A stretch of DNA of 64,000 bases from Acheta domesticus (taxonomy: Eukaryota > Arthropoda > Insecta > Orthoptera > Gryllidae): the NCBI GenBank assembly GCA_031308135.1, contig JAHLJT010004567.1:33360213-33424212 (forward strand), read 5' to 3'. The notes below the pieces were generated by a model. That model searched no databases and was not told the origin of the DNA. It saw only the letters and a program-made list of their open reading frames with translations. Positions 34,999 through 46,723 of this stretch are shown in pieces. Each line of letters begins with the position of its first letter. The first letter of the stretch is position 1. The position numbers were made by a program, and so were the translations under genes.

Positions 34999-35052
34999 GT
35001 CTTTATTGATGGCGAGGCTCAGGCTATTTAGCCTGCTCTTCCGCCTGACCAC
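34999..35052 (+). repeat. Repeat family 5 (CCTGCTCTTCCG motif), copy 1
   Basis: GGCGAGGCTCAGGCTATTTA followed by GCCTGCTCTTCCGCCTGACC. Near matches occur at 40371-40428 and 41160-41214, same strand. A GCC-N-GGC palindrome sits in the middle. Confidence 0.75.
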
Positions 35053-35189
35053 AAACTCGATGTCATCATAAGTTCAACTGCAACCTCGTAAGCAAACTGA
35101 TTTTAAACAACATAAAATGGGCAAAGTCTGGCTACAATGAAGGAAAATACTGCCTAATATCTTCTGAAGATAATTGGTTGTACAGGAAA

Positions 35190-35345
35190 CCGGTGCCATT
35201 TACCTGAGTGAAATAACACAGAGTTAAATATAGGTCCCGCCCCACGGGACAAAGGACCTGAACCAGGAAAAAAGAAAGTCCCGTGACGCGGGACATCGGA
35301 CCGCCAGACGAAGAAGACGGAAAAGTGAAAGGACCGCAAAGGGTT
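35190..35345 (-). repeat. GTCCCGC-palindrome repeat, arm 2
   Basis: Inverted partner of 34540-34660. Contains GTCCCGCCCCACGGGAC (35234-35250) and GTCCCGTGACGCGGGAC (35279-35295), then GGACCGCAAAGGG. Together the arms could bound a ~0.8-kb element that also includes repeat family 5. Confidence 0.65.
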
Positions 35346-36346
35346 AACCATACTTTATTACACCTTTATTTACAAGCGCTTGCGACAATCTTTCTGAAAC
35401 GACGTGTCATTCTTTCCTCTTCTCCCCCCTCCCCCGTGCTCGGGCTGAGCACGTGTTACCAACGAGGCCACCCTAGGCATCACGAGGCCACCGCAGCACC
35501 GGTGGCTCCAAATGATATGTTTGCTCCCAATCTGATATGTTTGGCTGTCAGCCTTATACAAAAGTTCTAGGTACTCAGAATCTATCAACTTAACAGTAAC
35601 AGCATATAACAGTACCACAACCTATAAAGGTTTTTTTTAGCTAAAGCAAAGTAAATTCTACATAATTTACAATAATAGTGAAATATGCATATTTGGCACA
35701 TGTCAGTAATTACTTTCAGTGGCACACTCCAGAGTGGGAGGGGAAGGAGGCTCATGAGACTTCGTTCCCCCCCTCCAAGCCAAAGACACATCCAGAAATA
35801 TAGCTTTCACTAATTTTCCATACCAATGAAAGTCATTCAATATATCTATTGTAAACTTTATAAATGCTAATTATAAGTCAACAAATAAGAATACACTTTA
35901 TATTCAGCATCAATGAAAATTTCTTTACAAGAAAATATCATGTCAGCCAGTAGTGTCCAGCCAACTTTATATTTTACACACTTCTACCTCCCTCCCCCCT
36001 TGGTCACATCTGATAATTTTACGTATTTTTCGCTTTTGTGGTGTAACACCAAATGTATGCATGTTCATTTAAGATTTTTGCATTTACTCCACATTTTACA
36101 GAGGAAATTGAAAATATTTGCACTGCATGTGTCTGGTCATCTAAGCATAATACAAAGTTAAGGGGAAAAAGAAAAAAATAACTGAACAAAAAACAACCAC
36201 ACACACCTTGAAGTTGGTCAGTCTCTCAAGAGATATTCAATATATTAAATTAAGAAGGGTACATTTATCACCAGATCCTAGAACCAAGTTCAAGGTATTT
36301 CACTATAAATTTATATAGGACCATCATCTTACTATTGTTATTACTC
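35346..36346. other. No gene seen
   Basis: Mixed to AT-rich; a C-rich patch at 35410-35500. No recognisable exon or element. Confidence 0.45.
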
Positions 36347-36351
36347 GTATA

Positions 36352-36574
36352 GTGCGATTTTTCTAACTCAGCCCTTCAAGCCCCTATGGCCACGATGGAA
36401 TATCACACGGCATTTTGCGTCTCTCTCCGTCATGCCGCTAGAAGGCGCATGTTCGCAAGCACTGCTTGACACGGTCGCGATCATACAGTATCTGGCGGCG
36501 CGACTCTGAATGTCGCAAAATACCGTGACACATCGTGATGACAGGTCTTGAGGGGCAAAGTTAGAAAAATCTCA
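36352..36574. mobile_element. MITE with long terminal inverted repeats
   Basis: The left arm GTGCGATTTTTCTAACT pairs with the complement of AGTTAGAAAAATCTCA, and pairing continues inward (CACGATG, CGGCATTTTGCG against CGCAAAATACCG). GTATA flanks both sides (36347-36351 and 36575-36579) as a likely target duplication. The 223-bp element has no coding capacity. Confidence 0.85.
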
Positions 36575-36579
36575 GTATA

Positions 36580-37040
36580 CATACAGGTGGTGCGTCTCCC
36601 ACTTCACCTGGGGCACGCGTTGTCGACCGTGACGATCTTGCGCCCCCAGTTTCCTCACGTCCGGCTCCTGGGCTGCACGGCATCCCCCTCGTGCAGTGTG
36701 TGCTGGCTGGCGGACTGGGTTTCGGAATGACTCGAACTGTTCAATGCTGGCGGGGAGTGCGCTGTCGTCCCCTGTCGTCGCCGCCTTGAGTAGTTGGAGT
36801 GACGTCACGCCGGTGACTCGGCCTTCGCCTCCCGTTCTAGAGGTTGCACTTCTGAGCGTGGCGAGCCCTGAGACGCGCGCCACCCCGCAGTGCAGGGCCG
36901 TCAGGCGAACTAGCACGCGAATGGCCTTCGCAAAGGTTTGGGGCGATAGCAGCTTAGCGAAGTCACTCGTGGCACGGGCGGGAAGAAGGGATGAGAACAC
37001 TTGGTGAGAATGCTACGAGTTGGGCCAAACACACAGGTTG
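36580..37040. other. GC-rich block with opposing ORFs
   Basis: The minus strand is open for 142 codons (36572-37000, starting MFSSLLPARATSDFAKLL) and the plus strand for 103 over the same DNA. Neither shows a domain. TGACGTCA, a perfect CRE core, lies near 36802, and a polyadenylation-like AATAAA at about 37048. It could be part of an LTR or an isolated CpG island; no gene is claimed. Confidence 0.35.
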
Positions 37041-39080
37041 GTATATAATAAAGAGACATTTATTAATTTGTACCAACTTTTAATGAAAATTGACATGTAA
37101 ACAGAATCTGCAGTTATACAAGCATTGATCATTATGGCAAGGAAACATTTACGCACATTTCTACTTAGTGGTAGAGAATGCAATATTAAAACTAATTACA
37201 AATAACTCAAACGGATATTTTTAAGAAAATATATATAAACCAAAATACATACTATATCAAGATAAATATTATATAACATCATTTCAGAAAAACACTATTA
37301 TTCAAAGTAAACATTTAAAGAAATACGATGTGATATTTTCGTGTGAAAATATACGTAATAAAAGCACTCCCAAAATTATAGAGTAATGATGAACATTTAT
37401 TAAACAAAGTGCATCACCTCCGCACTCACAGCACACGAAATAAAGAACCCACTCGGACTGAAACTTGTTATATGTCTTCTTGCGTCCCGCCACGACCGCA
37501 CCAGTCCCTGAGAAATCGGAGCGCGGACTTTCCTTCATCGCGGGCAGTGCGTGCCCTTGCAGAGCGCAGGCGTGCTCCAAGCACGCACGTGTTCCGTTTG
37601 ACAGCCCTGCTGCAGTGGCAAAATTATACCTGTGCGCTTTCCTTACACATGTCCCTATCTATCGCATACTATGTACCTATCTATTGCTGTGTGCTATACA
37701 CATGTCCATATCTATTGCTGCATGACGATGATAAAGCCCAACGTAAGATTATGAAGACCAGAATATACGGTAAAGGAAAGTCTTCGTGCTAACCATACGA
37801 ACCCATTATCCCATGGCCGAGAGGCTGGGACACCGCTGGTCGGCCAAGGCCCATAGCGGCCATTTCGAGCCAAAGGACAAGACAGAACAGGGCAGACATC
37901 CACATTTTTTGTATTTGTAGCGTGTTAAAAAACTTTTTATCCATATTCTTCACCACTTTACTGCGCTCTCAAGCATCTCGTATTTGAAAATAATGTGTTT
38001 TCCTAAGATATGAAGTGCGAGTTCAAGGGAGTTGCTATACGGAAAGATTGGATTAAAATGATTGCATGAAGTAGGAAAGGCAGCGGTGGCAAGGCACGCA
38101 CGAATTCTTCTGAGAAGCAACCTGATTGCCCAATTTCTTCTTGTGTTCGGTTCACCAGAGCAGGTGACGCGAATGAATTTCTTTGCATTTGCGACGAGAC
38201 TCTTTGATGAACCGTTTGCATCGAATCAATGAGGTGCTGCATCTTTCTTGTTCGGAGGAAGAAAAAGCTTTTAGTAAAGTGCCGTATTCTTTTCGTGAAC
38301 AGACGCCGTGTTTCTAACTGTTTTTTATCTTCCTTCGTAGCTGAATTCCGTATTTTATCTCGATATTAATTTCAAGTTCACGGCTAGTTTTGCAACAAAA
38401 CAATATGCAACATTCGTTTCATTAATTTAACATCTTCCTCGGTGTTGAGTAAGAAATGAGCTTTTATCTGAACTATTTTCATTTCCTATCCACAGTTTAA
38501 GAATGGCAGTTTCTTTTCTTAAAGTATCAAAAATCTTTGTTTTTTCAATAGCAAATCTCATGGCTATGGTATGTTTGAATATTTCGCTTTCTCTTAGACT
38601 TTGATGAGTTCAACATTTTTCTTCAGCCGTTTGCATGTCTATGGCATCATGGTATACGTGATACAAAATTCAACATAACCTTATGGGTCCAATTGTAAAA
38701 GAAATACGTTCGGGAGTTTCCTGAGGCAATTAGAAATTTAATGGTTTTCGCGTTTTGTTGACAGTACACAAGTTCAATCAATGCTTCATGGTATTGAATG
38801 CATTATTTATGTTTGGGGAATTTATTATTATTCGATGTGGAGTTTGTTGATTCAGAATGTACATTAGATGACTCCTTTGTGTGCAATTGCCCATTCTCGA
38901 AGAAAGTCCCTTTCTTTCCCTCTTCTGCACACTGTGTGTGCAATGATTTTTCCAGTAGCTGTTACAGTCATGGGCGCTTGTTCAACATACTATCTGTTAT
39001 TGTATCATGTTTCAGGATTTGCCACCGTGTCTTTCGGGCTGCCTGTCAAGAAATTTAAATAGTATTGGAAAGGTGCGTGG
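37041..39080. other. No gene seen
   Basis: AT-rich at both ends with a GC-richer patch at 37490-37620 that is open in opposing frames. No exon or known element recognised. Confidence 0.45.
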
Positions 39081-39082
39081 TA

Positions 39083-39500
39083 TGACGTGGTCCTTGCTGT
39101 GGCGATGCTTGGTGTGGCGATGCTTAGTGTGGCGGTGCGTGGTGTGGCGGTGCGTCGGGTGGCCGTGCGTCGGGTGGCGGTACATGGTGTGGCGAAGCGT
39201 GGTGTGGCGAAGCGTGGTGTGGCGAAGCGTGGTGTGGCGAAGCGTGGTGTGGCGGTGCATGGTGTGGCGGTGCGTGGTGTGGCGGTGCGTGGTGTGGCGG
39301 TGCGCGGTGTGGCAGTGCGTGGAGTGGCTGAGCATGGAGTGGCTAGGCGTGAATTGGCTGGACATTGAAGTGGCGGGGTAGGGAGAGGCGGGGTGTGGAG
39401 GGGCAGTGCGTGAAGTAGCGGGGTGGTGGGGTGGCGGGGCCTAGAGTAGCGGGCGTGCAGTTGACGGGCGTGGAGTGGCGGGGTGTGGAGGGGGTGGTGG
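39083..39500. repeat. 15-bp minisatellite
   Basis: About 25 units of TGGTGTGGCGGTGCG and variants (TGGTGTGGCGAAGCG at 39188-39247), decaying towards 39500. Because 15 is a multiple of three, several frames on both strands are open (214 codons minus at 39005-39649, repeating TPRTA). These are not genes. Confidence 0.95.
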
Positions 39501-39930
39501 GGCGTGGCATGGCTAAGCGGATGCCTGAAAGAACTGCGAGAAACATTTGAGAGTCGAGAGAGCGTGTAGTCAGGTCTGGTGGGGTGTGCAACGCAAAGAC
39601 GATGGAGCGAGAGATAGGAGAACTTGTGTAGGGTGAGGAAGTCTTGCATAGGAGCGATACGCGAATAACGTCTGACGGGGTACTGTGAAGGGACACAGTG
39701 CGGGGCGAATACGCGAAAAGCGCGGAAGTGAATGAGATTGGAATAGCGGTGAAACTGAGGCCGTGCGGAGTGGAGAAGGTTCAGAGAGACTTGGGAAGGG
39801 GGCGGAATGTGGAGGTAGAGAACTGGAATAGGTAGATAGGGATGGGGTGGAGAAGATTGGGATGGGATGTGGAAAAACGGGGAGATTGTTATCGGTTATT
39901 TTGTGTTTACTGGAGCGTCAACGGCTTTGG
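39501..39930. other. G-rich flank of minisatellite
   Basis: GGGGTGG-rich plus strand fading into ordinary sequence; no feature recognised. Confidence 0.5.
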
Positions 39931-40320
39931 TTATTAGTCCCGTAAGTGTAGTGCATACTTTTCCCCGGAGAGGTGGCGAGAGAATATTTTCCGGCTGGTT
40001 GGTGATATCCGGCGCCGATCTACCGACGGCTAGGTTTTTTCCTCAACCAGGTATCTCTCACGAGCGGGGTACCACTCCAGCCGAGACACGGTTTAAGTTC
40101 CCGACTGGTCTCCCGGCATCTCTGGTAGTGCAGTGCATGTTAGTGTGTGTGTGTAAGTAAGGGGTGAGAATAGGACAAGGAAGAGGAAGGAATGATCGCG
40201 CGCGGTGAGTGCTCCTGCATTCGCCGGGTATTGATAGGAGCAACCACCGCAAACCACCGATGAGAGCATCCGGCCACTAGAATTCTCCTCCAGACAGCGT
40301 CTGCATTCGACCTAGCTCTC
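39931..40320 (-). mobile_element. SINE family 1, copy C (headless)
   Basis: The plus strand opens with ATTAGTCCCGTAAGTGTAGT, the complement of the family 3' end, and runs to AATTCTCCTCCAGACAGCG and ATTCGACCTAGCTC. The CA-rich stretch is TG-rich here because of orientation. No tRNA head follows. Confidence 0.85.
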
Positions 40321-40370
40321 TAAATCGTGCCGACGTGGGGTGGGGTTGGGAATTGACTTGAATTGAATTG

Positions 40371-40428
40371 ATGCCTTATTTTAGTGGCGAGACTTAGGCC
40401 ATGAGGCCTGCTCTTCCGTCTGACCACG
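40371..40428 (+). repeat. Repeat family 5, copy 2
   Basis: GGCGAGACTTAGGCCATGAG then GCCTGCTCTTCCGTCTGACC. It lies 50 bp from the 5' side of SINE copy C. Confidence 0.75.
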
Positions 40429-40559
40429 CTAATTTCACCAACTAGCGGAGAAAGAAGGTACTATCTCGGGCGACGAAACAGGCGATTTGAATTTAGCTCA
40501 GAGGCTTCATTTAGGCTTGAGGATCGTTTACATGCAAGTGCATCTACTAACATGGGACA

Positions 40560-40880
40560 ACCGGCTTTACTTCTCCTCCGAAGGCAGGCGTACGAAGGAT
40601 TTTTTCGCCCTTAAAAAGGGAACTAGGCGGTGGCGGGAAGGGTTCGGAGCGCGGACGGGGAGGGGCTGAGGGGCGTGTCGGGGGTGGCTGGCACCCAGTG
40701 GCCGTAAAGCGCTTAAGTGCGGCACGCCGCGATAGAGCGCGCGCGCTGTCGCCCCGTATCGCCCGCCACGCCTGTCCCCTTCCCCTCTCCACACGCGCCC
40801 ACCCCTCTGCCACACGCGCGAGGACGTGGGCCCAGCGTCGCTCCGCGCACATCGCTAGTTCAACGCAGCAGGGCTTTGCA
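40560..40880. other. CpG-rich block
   Basis: High-CpG stretch including GCGCGCGC near 40738 and C-rich runs, open on both strands without domain features. No gene claimed. Confidence 0.45.
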
Positions 40881-41159
40881 ACTCTCCATCAAAACCGGAG
40901 GCAAAGCTCGAGGGTGCTACTACAGGAGGCGCTAGTTTCGCCGGGTTTAGCTGCAGGTTAGGCTTGCCAACAGCCGAACATAAAAATTGGCTGAATTCTG
41001 AGAAATACGAAAGTGTCTTCTAAATGTTCAATTATTCATAATATATACATACAAGAAATTGCTGAAGAAAGCGCGAACATCGACGCTATGTTTCGTAACA
41101 TTACATTCTCGGTAAAGGCATAATATTCAATAAATTTTGAAGTAATAATAAGCTAGTGA

Positions 41160-41214
41160 CTTTATTTATGTGTCGAGACTCGGGCCATCAGGCCCGCTCT
41201 TCTACCTAAGCACG
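41160..41214 (+). repeat. Repeat family 5, copy 3
   Basis: CGAGACTCGGGCCATCAGG followed by CCCGCTCTTCTACCTAAGCAC, more diverged than the other two. An AT-rich tract (TTTATTTATG) precedes it, as in copies 1 and 2. Confidence 0.7.
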
Positions 41215-42570
41215 TAATACATAAATATATAAATAAAAATTGAATAGTACATTTAGTAAATTAAATAAATTACCACTTAGATATGTCTTGCCCCTGGGCT
41301 CACAAACTGAAAGAAAAAGCGTCCTAGCATTTACCTTAAGTATTATTTTTTCTCTAAAGTGTCATGGAAAAGACAGTGTGGCATCATTTCAAGAAATTTT
41401 CCATCGCATTGCTGGTACTTGTAGAAAGAAGAAAAAAACTTAAATATGACTTCAATAGCAAAAGAAAAACAAGACTTTATCGCTCTTTACGTTTGTTATT
41501 GGGGAAGAAAACGCAAGGTCAAGCTGCCTTTGTCCTATTGAAAGCATGCCCATACGTTCTTTCTTGCCAAGAAGTGAACCCTCTTCAAGTGAATGTAAAG
41601 GTCGTAATTGTATAAAAGGTCCAAGGTCCAAGTAAAGGTCGCGGGCAGAGTAACTAGCGTGCTGGAATTTGTAGCTTCTGCATCCGAGAGACTGCTGCGA
41701 GGTTTAAGAGTAAGGTTTGTACAAATTGCTCTGGGGTAGCGGTAGGTCAGTGAATAGAATAACCAGGCCCATGACAGTCGTTTGGATAAGTAGATTAGTT
41801 ATTACCCCAAATTTAGTGATATTCTCATTTCTTTTCCTAAAGCAAAGACTACCTATCTAATCTATCAAAATGAAATGCATAAGTCATTTGACATTGACCA
41901 TCTAGAATAAAAATAAATCATTTTCAATCGAAAGGATGTTGATTTCGTAATCGCTGTAACTTAAGAGTGAAATAATTGCATTAATTTTACGTTCAGATTA
42001 GAAACAAAGATTCTTGTTCGTTGAAAGAGCTATCTTCGTGTAAAAATAATGTGATAATCTACTAACTACTAAAGGTAGGCTACATTGAGAGTTGTTGATT
42101 TAATTCACATTATTGCTGTTTTTTAACAAATAGCAGAATAATTTAATAAAACACACCATAAAACGAAAACAAGTGTAGAATTTTACAATCAAAGAGTTTG
42201 CCTTGTCTTTTGGCAAACACTATTTTAACAGATAAAATTTTATTAGAAAATAATCATAAAATAAATAACAAGTTATAAAGTATATAAACGTAATTAAAAT
42301 ATCGGTTCTTTGATAGAAAAGATCAGGAAAACATGTTTTTGTATGAATCGACCATCCTTCGTGATATTGCAAACACGCATTACATTTACATTCCTTGGAT
42401 GGGAAATACAACCAGAGTCAGCGGAAGTTGCCGTGCCCAAAGGAGCGCCGGCTTCCTAGGCGGGCAAATAGCTTGTGCGGGCGCATTGTGACACGTCTGG
42501 TTCGGTGTTTCCGGGCGCGTCAAGAAGTTTGGTCGTTTGTAAAGTGGGTGTAGCTCGTGTTACAGCCACC
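41215..42570. other. No gene seen
   Basis: AT-rich. Plus-strand frames at 41240-41615 are open for 67 and 83 codons but overlap each other and have no recognisable motif. Confidence 0.45.
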
Positions 42571-42890
42571 GGCAAAGGTAGCTCAGAGCATCAAATGACA
42601 CTGCAATGCTTCTGACCTGGGGTTCAAGTCTCGATGATGGCAGGATTTTCGACCATAGCTAGCTTTCGACCATAGGTAGTTGGGTCGAAGTCAGCCGTTA
42701 TCTGGGGAAGAATTCTAGCGGCCTGCTGCTCTGTTCGGTAGTTTTCCGTGGTTTCTCCGATCAACACCAGGCGAATACCCTACGAAAGCAGTACCCTACC
42801 TACCAAACGGGCCACGGACCGCGCGCGACCTTTCCTTTCTCTTCCTTGTCCTATACTTACACCTTACACAGTTATACTTACACTTACTTA
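42571..42890 (+). mobile_element. SINE family 1, copy D (with head, 3' truncated)
   Basis: GGTAGCTCAGAGC (A-box-like, 42577) and GGGTTCAAGTCTCG (B box, 42620) head the copy. GGCAGGATTTTCGACC, GAATTCTAGCGGCCTGC and TTTTCCGTGGTTTCTCCG follow. It stops within the CA-rich stretch. A short internal duplication repeats TTTCGACCATAG. Confidence 0.8.
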
Positions 42891-43950
42891 AATTTTTGTA
42901 GTATCGATGTCGGTTAGATGTCGTGGAATTCACTTTTATTAGTGTAGATTTTGAAGTTCCTCACACGTGAATCTTCTATGATTTTCAATAAAATTTATTT
43001 TTATTCTTCTGGGGATATTCTGCATTTTAATTAACAGACAAATTTTGTTTCGATTTTTTCTTGATTACATTTATATTGTAACCGCTTTCTCTTTGTCTAC
43101 TTGGTTACCAAAGTAAATCTTTAATTTACTTATTCCGTGACAAGCTTCTACACCGTCACGCACATCTGGGAGTATTTCTAATGAAAGGTAAAATTCCCTG
43201 TCAGGGGTGTGTTCGTCATGGTTCAACTAATTACCAATTAACAAGTATACACAGTTCATTAGTTTGAAATAATATTGAACGTATATTCTGATGAATGAAA
43301 TATAATCTACAACTGTATTTACAAATTTTACCTATGTTCTCAATATTTTTCCCATTAAATTTCTGGTAGCTACCTATCCTACCTAAACTGCAGTTATGAT
43401 TTTCTAATGTAATCTTAACTTTGATCCCTTGTTTTCAAATAATAACTTAAACACACAGAGATACACTTTACATAACAAAAATCACTAATAAAACACACGA
43501 AATACAATTCAAATTATGATCCTGAAAAAGAAATACATGCACATACAATGTTCCAAATTTTTTAACACCTTTGAATCAATTAATAATATAACACTTAATT
43601 CTCACAATTGGAATTTGGCTCATCCTTAGCCTTTCAGTATAAAAAAAAATTCGTTTAACAAAGTCTTTAGCCAGTCCTTCAAATGCTAATTTGAAATAGA
43701 TAATCGGACGGCTTTTCTCCCATTCAGTATTTCATACAGTTTACTTTTTGCTAAGTAATATTTATACCCTTAAATCAATTGTACATGAATTCAGTTAAAT
43801 GGTTTTACGTAAGAACACAATTTTTACATTATTCACAAGAAATATCTGAATCTGATTCTAATTACGACTTTATGAGAAAAGGAAATGACTCGATTAGTTA
43901 CCAAGACAACTGTTCTGTGAAATTCTAATTTGAAATTTCGTGAAAGTTCT
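42891..43950. other. No gene seen
   Basis: AT-rich, featureless in my reading. Confidence 0.45.
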
Positions 43951-44620
43951 TTCGGTATTTGTTCAACTCACGGCCGGTGACCTCCCTTTACTCTGCGCTG
44001 CGTAGCCGGCTGCAAAACGGCGTCCACGCCTCCAAGGTCGCTGGATTTCTGCACCGCTCCGTGTTGCCTGCCGCGTTGAAAAATGGGATGCCCCCGAGCG
44101 CCGTCTCTCATTGCTTAGCGACGTTTTACCATCGGTCACTCCAAGATGATGGTCGCATAAGAATGTAAGTTGAGAGCTTCCAATTATGACTTCGTAATGG
44201 TAACAAGCCAAACTAGTTGTAATATCAAACAGAGTTCTTATAATTCTTGAGATTCAATAAGTAAATTTCCAGAATGAGATTTCCAAAATTAATACCGACT
44301 TTCTTATACGTCGTAGCCTACTACGTATCACTCGTCGTCTATGTCGTGCACAAAATAGTTAACTGTTCACCTCGGCGGCTCAAACACGATAAGAAGTGAA
44401 TTCTTTTGACTGTTCACCTCGGCGACTCCAACTAGAATAGAATGAATTCTCTCGACATCAGTTCATGCCGTTTCCGTTTGTTCCCCAAAAGTTTCTGATT
44501 GGTTACTATCAGAGTGCGTTCTGAAATGAATCTCCTGGCTGTCGCCATCTCTACGCCACCAGAGAAACTATTAGTTGATGTCGGTGATGATGATGGTGTC
44601 GGGTTTTCTCTTCTATTTTC
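43951..44620. other. GC-richer patch and short tandem duplication
   Basis: 43965-44160 is GC-rich and open in both directions; a good donor GTAAGT follows at 44165. No ATG or domain supports an exon. At 44363 and 44410 CTGTTCACCTCGGCG recurs with a 47-bp period, each followed by a GAATTC-containing segment. Confidence 0.35.
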
Positions 44621-45339
44621 TTCTTGGTTTCAAATGTAATCGACAATTAGCGGTTACAATATATTCACGAAGTATTTAGTCTCTGCTATTATCTAAAGCG
44701 TCTGTGATAAGCCAGAAGTGTAAATTCGGGATAAAAGGGAAGCGTTTGCGGAGATTGACCACGATGCCAAGAAATGTGAGAAGCCATAAAAGAACTATTT
44801 CAGCTTCAGTAAGAAAAGGTTGTGGTAATTTCCCAGATGGGATTTGTCATATGTCTAATTAATTTTTTCAAGCAAGTTTGGAGTCATTTTATTAATACCC
44901 TTACTTGAAAAATCTTGACTTATATTCTGACTCCATGGTAATAATCATTGATTAGCTATGTTGTTTTAGAGCTTTGTCTATTTTGAATATAATTAAAAAG
45001 GTTTATTTATACAAGTTCTTCTCTGCGTATAAATTTGCGCTTGTTTAATTACGTAAATTTCTGTTCTATACTTTTAATGTCCTTCATTTATTGTATTTAG
45101 GCTTATTTTTAAGTGTTTTTGTGGTTTATTGAGACCTGAAGGCGTGAGAAAATGTGTCGCTACCAGTGCACATGCGAACATTGTGCTATGAAACTTAATG
45201 TGCAAATACTTAATGGAATATTAACGATATGTGCAAATACTTAATGGAATATTTATACGTCTTCGATTGTTTATAATAAACCAAAAGGTACGTAAAAATA
45301 TAATAAATATGAGGAACATTACTTTCATCGCAGCACGCC
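44621..45339. other. No gene supported
   Basis: A short plus ORF at 44764 (MPRNVRSHKRTISA, then an in-frame GTAAGA donor) could be a first exon but nothing downstream confirms it. The phrase TGTGCAAATACTTAATGGAA is repeated in tandem at about 45199 and 45231. Confidence 0.3.
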
Positions 45340-45589
45340 ATTACACACGGGGTATACGACTGCGGGAAGTCGCGTAGTTTCCGCGATCAGCACCGTGTTT
45401 ACGCCCGCGCGGCTTAAACAAACGCCCGGAGGGCGAAAGGGCAAATTGAATGATCCTCTCGGCCCATAAAGAAGGCACCTGCGCGAAAACACGGACCGCC
45501 GCGGGCTCCCGCACGAAAACAAACTGGGAAAAGACAGGTTGAATTAGCGAACGGCCCACGGGCCACCGGCCGGTCTCACGCCGCCGTCC
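45340..45589. other. CpG-rich region beside the array
   Basis: Dense CpG without CpG decay, leading into the CCCG array. No coding evidence. Confidence 0.45.
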
Positions 45590-46020
45590 GCCCGCCCGCC
45601 CGCTCGATCGCCCTCCCTCCCGCCCGCCCGCCCGCTCACTCACCGGCCTGCTCACTCGCCGACCTTCTCACTCGCCGACCCGCTCACTCGCCCGCCCGCC
45701 AGCTCGCTCACCCGCCCGCTCGCTCGCTCGCTCACCCGCCCGCTCGCTCGCTCGCCCGTCCGTCCGTCCGCCCGCCCGCCGGCCCGACCGCCCGCTCGCC
45801 GGCCCGACCACCCGCTCGCCGGCCCGCCCGCCCGCCCGCCCGCCCGCCCGCCCGCCCGCCCCGCCCGCCCGCCCGCCCGCCCGCCCGCCCGCCCGCCCGC
45901 CCGCCCGCTCGCCCCGCCCACCCGCCCGCCCGCCCGCTCGACGGCCCGCTCGCTCGCACGCCCGCCCGCTCGCCCGCCCGCCCGGCTCGCTCGCCCACCC
46001 GCCCTCCCATCCACCCACCC
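45590..46020. repeat. CCCG/CTCG tetranucleotide array
   Basis: About 430 bp of (CCCG)n on the plus strand with CTCG, CCGG and CACT variants, purest at 45810-45910. All three minus frames read Gly/Arg/Ala-rich repeats and all are artefacts. The G-rich strand could form four-stranded structures and such arrays are mutation-prone. Confidence 0.97.
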
Positions 46021-46050
46021 ATCATACCCCTTTTGCCCACCCACCCTCGC

Positions 46051-46683
46051 AACTGCCTAGCTAGGTCGAATTCAGCTGCTGTCTGGAAGAGAATTCTAGT
46101 GGCCGGTTGCTCTGATCGGCCAGTTTTCCGTGGTTTCTGCGATCAACACCAGGCGAATGCCAAAGAAGTACCCTAACAAAAGGGCCACAGACTGCGGGAG
46201 GTCTTTCCTGTCTCTTCCTTGCCCTAGCCTCACTCCCTTACACACACTTACACTAACATGCACTACACTACTACACATGTCGGAGACCAGTCGGGAGCTA
46301 GAGATTTTGCGGCTGGGTCGTTGCCCCGCTGGGGTACCTGAGGAGGGTTATCTCTCGTATGCAGACGTTGCGATCACTCAAAAGTCCTCTCCCATTTCAA
46401 CTTATCCAACGAGTACAATTTTTCCTTTCGTAAATCCTTCCGCTCACGCAAGCTGCATTCTCCTTTCCCATTCTCGCGTCCTCCTCCACCGCGACATCTC
46501 GACCGAAGGTCTGCGCGTTTCCGGGTCCTCCTATCCTCCCGGCTAGGAGCGTTTTCCAATGGAGGGGTTCCTTGCTAGGCGACAAACTCGGAAGGTCGCT
46601 ACCAGTTCTAATGATTCAGCATGCGACGGACACCGCTACCTTTTCTGATACTTCTTGCACTACACATACGGGAATAATGACCT
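46051..46683 (+). mobile_element. SINE family 1, copy E, apparently interrupted
   Basis: Starts CTAGGTCGAATTCAGCTGCT and follows the family to CCCCGCTGGGGTACCTGAGG (about 46345). It then departs for about 200-250 bp and resumes with CACCGCTACC and GCACTACACATACGGGAAT to AATGACC. The middle segment (46372-46600) is C/T-rich and may be an insertion or a rearranged part. Confidence 0.7.
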
Positions 46684-46723
46684 AATTTGCGAGATGTGTC
46701 AAGTGGCGAATTGGCGACTCTAC

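Noticed and set aside
36572..37000. 142-codon minus-strand gene
   Set aside because: The plus strand is open over most of the same DNA and neither product has recognisable features; GC-rich composition explains it.
39005..39649. Pro/Thr/Arg repeat protein over the 15-bp minisatellite
   Set aside because: Comparable frames are open on both strands because the unit is 15 bp.
43959..44168. First coding exon with Arg-rich N-terminus and GTAAGT donor
   Set aside because: It starts at TTG, not ATG, the opposite strand is equally open, and no downstream exon is found.
44764..44806. First exon MPRNVRSHKRTISA with donor
   Set aside because: Fourteen codons without a supported next exon are not enough.
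45652..46052. Gly/Arg-rich proteins on the minus strand
   Set aside because: All three frames are open and read variants of the CCCG array; this is simple-sequence coding.
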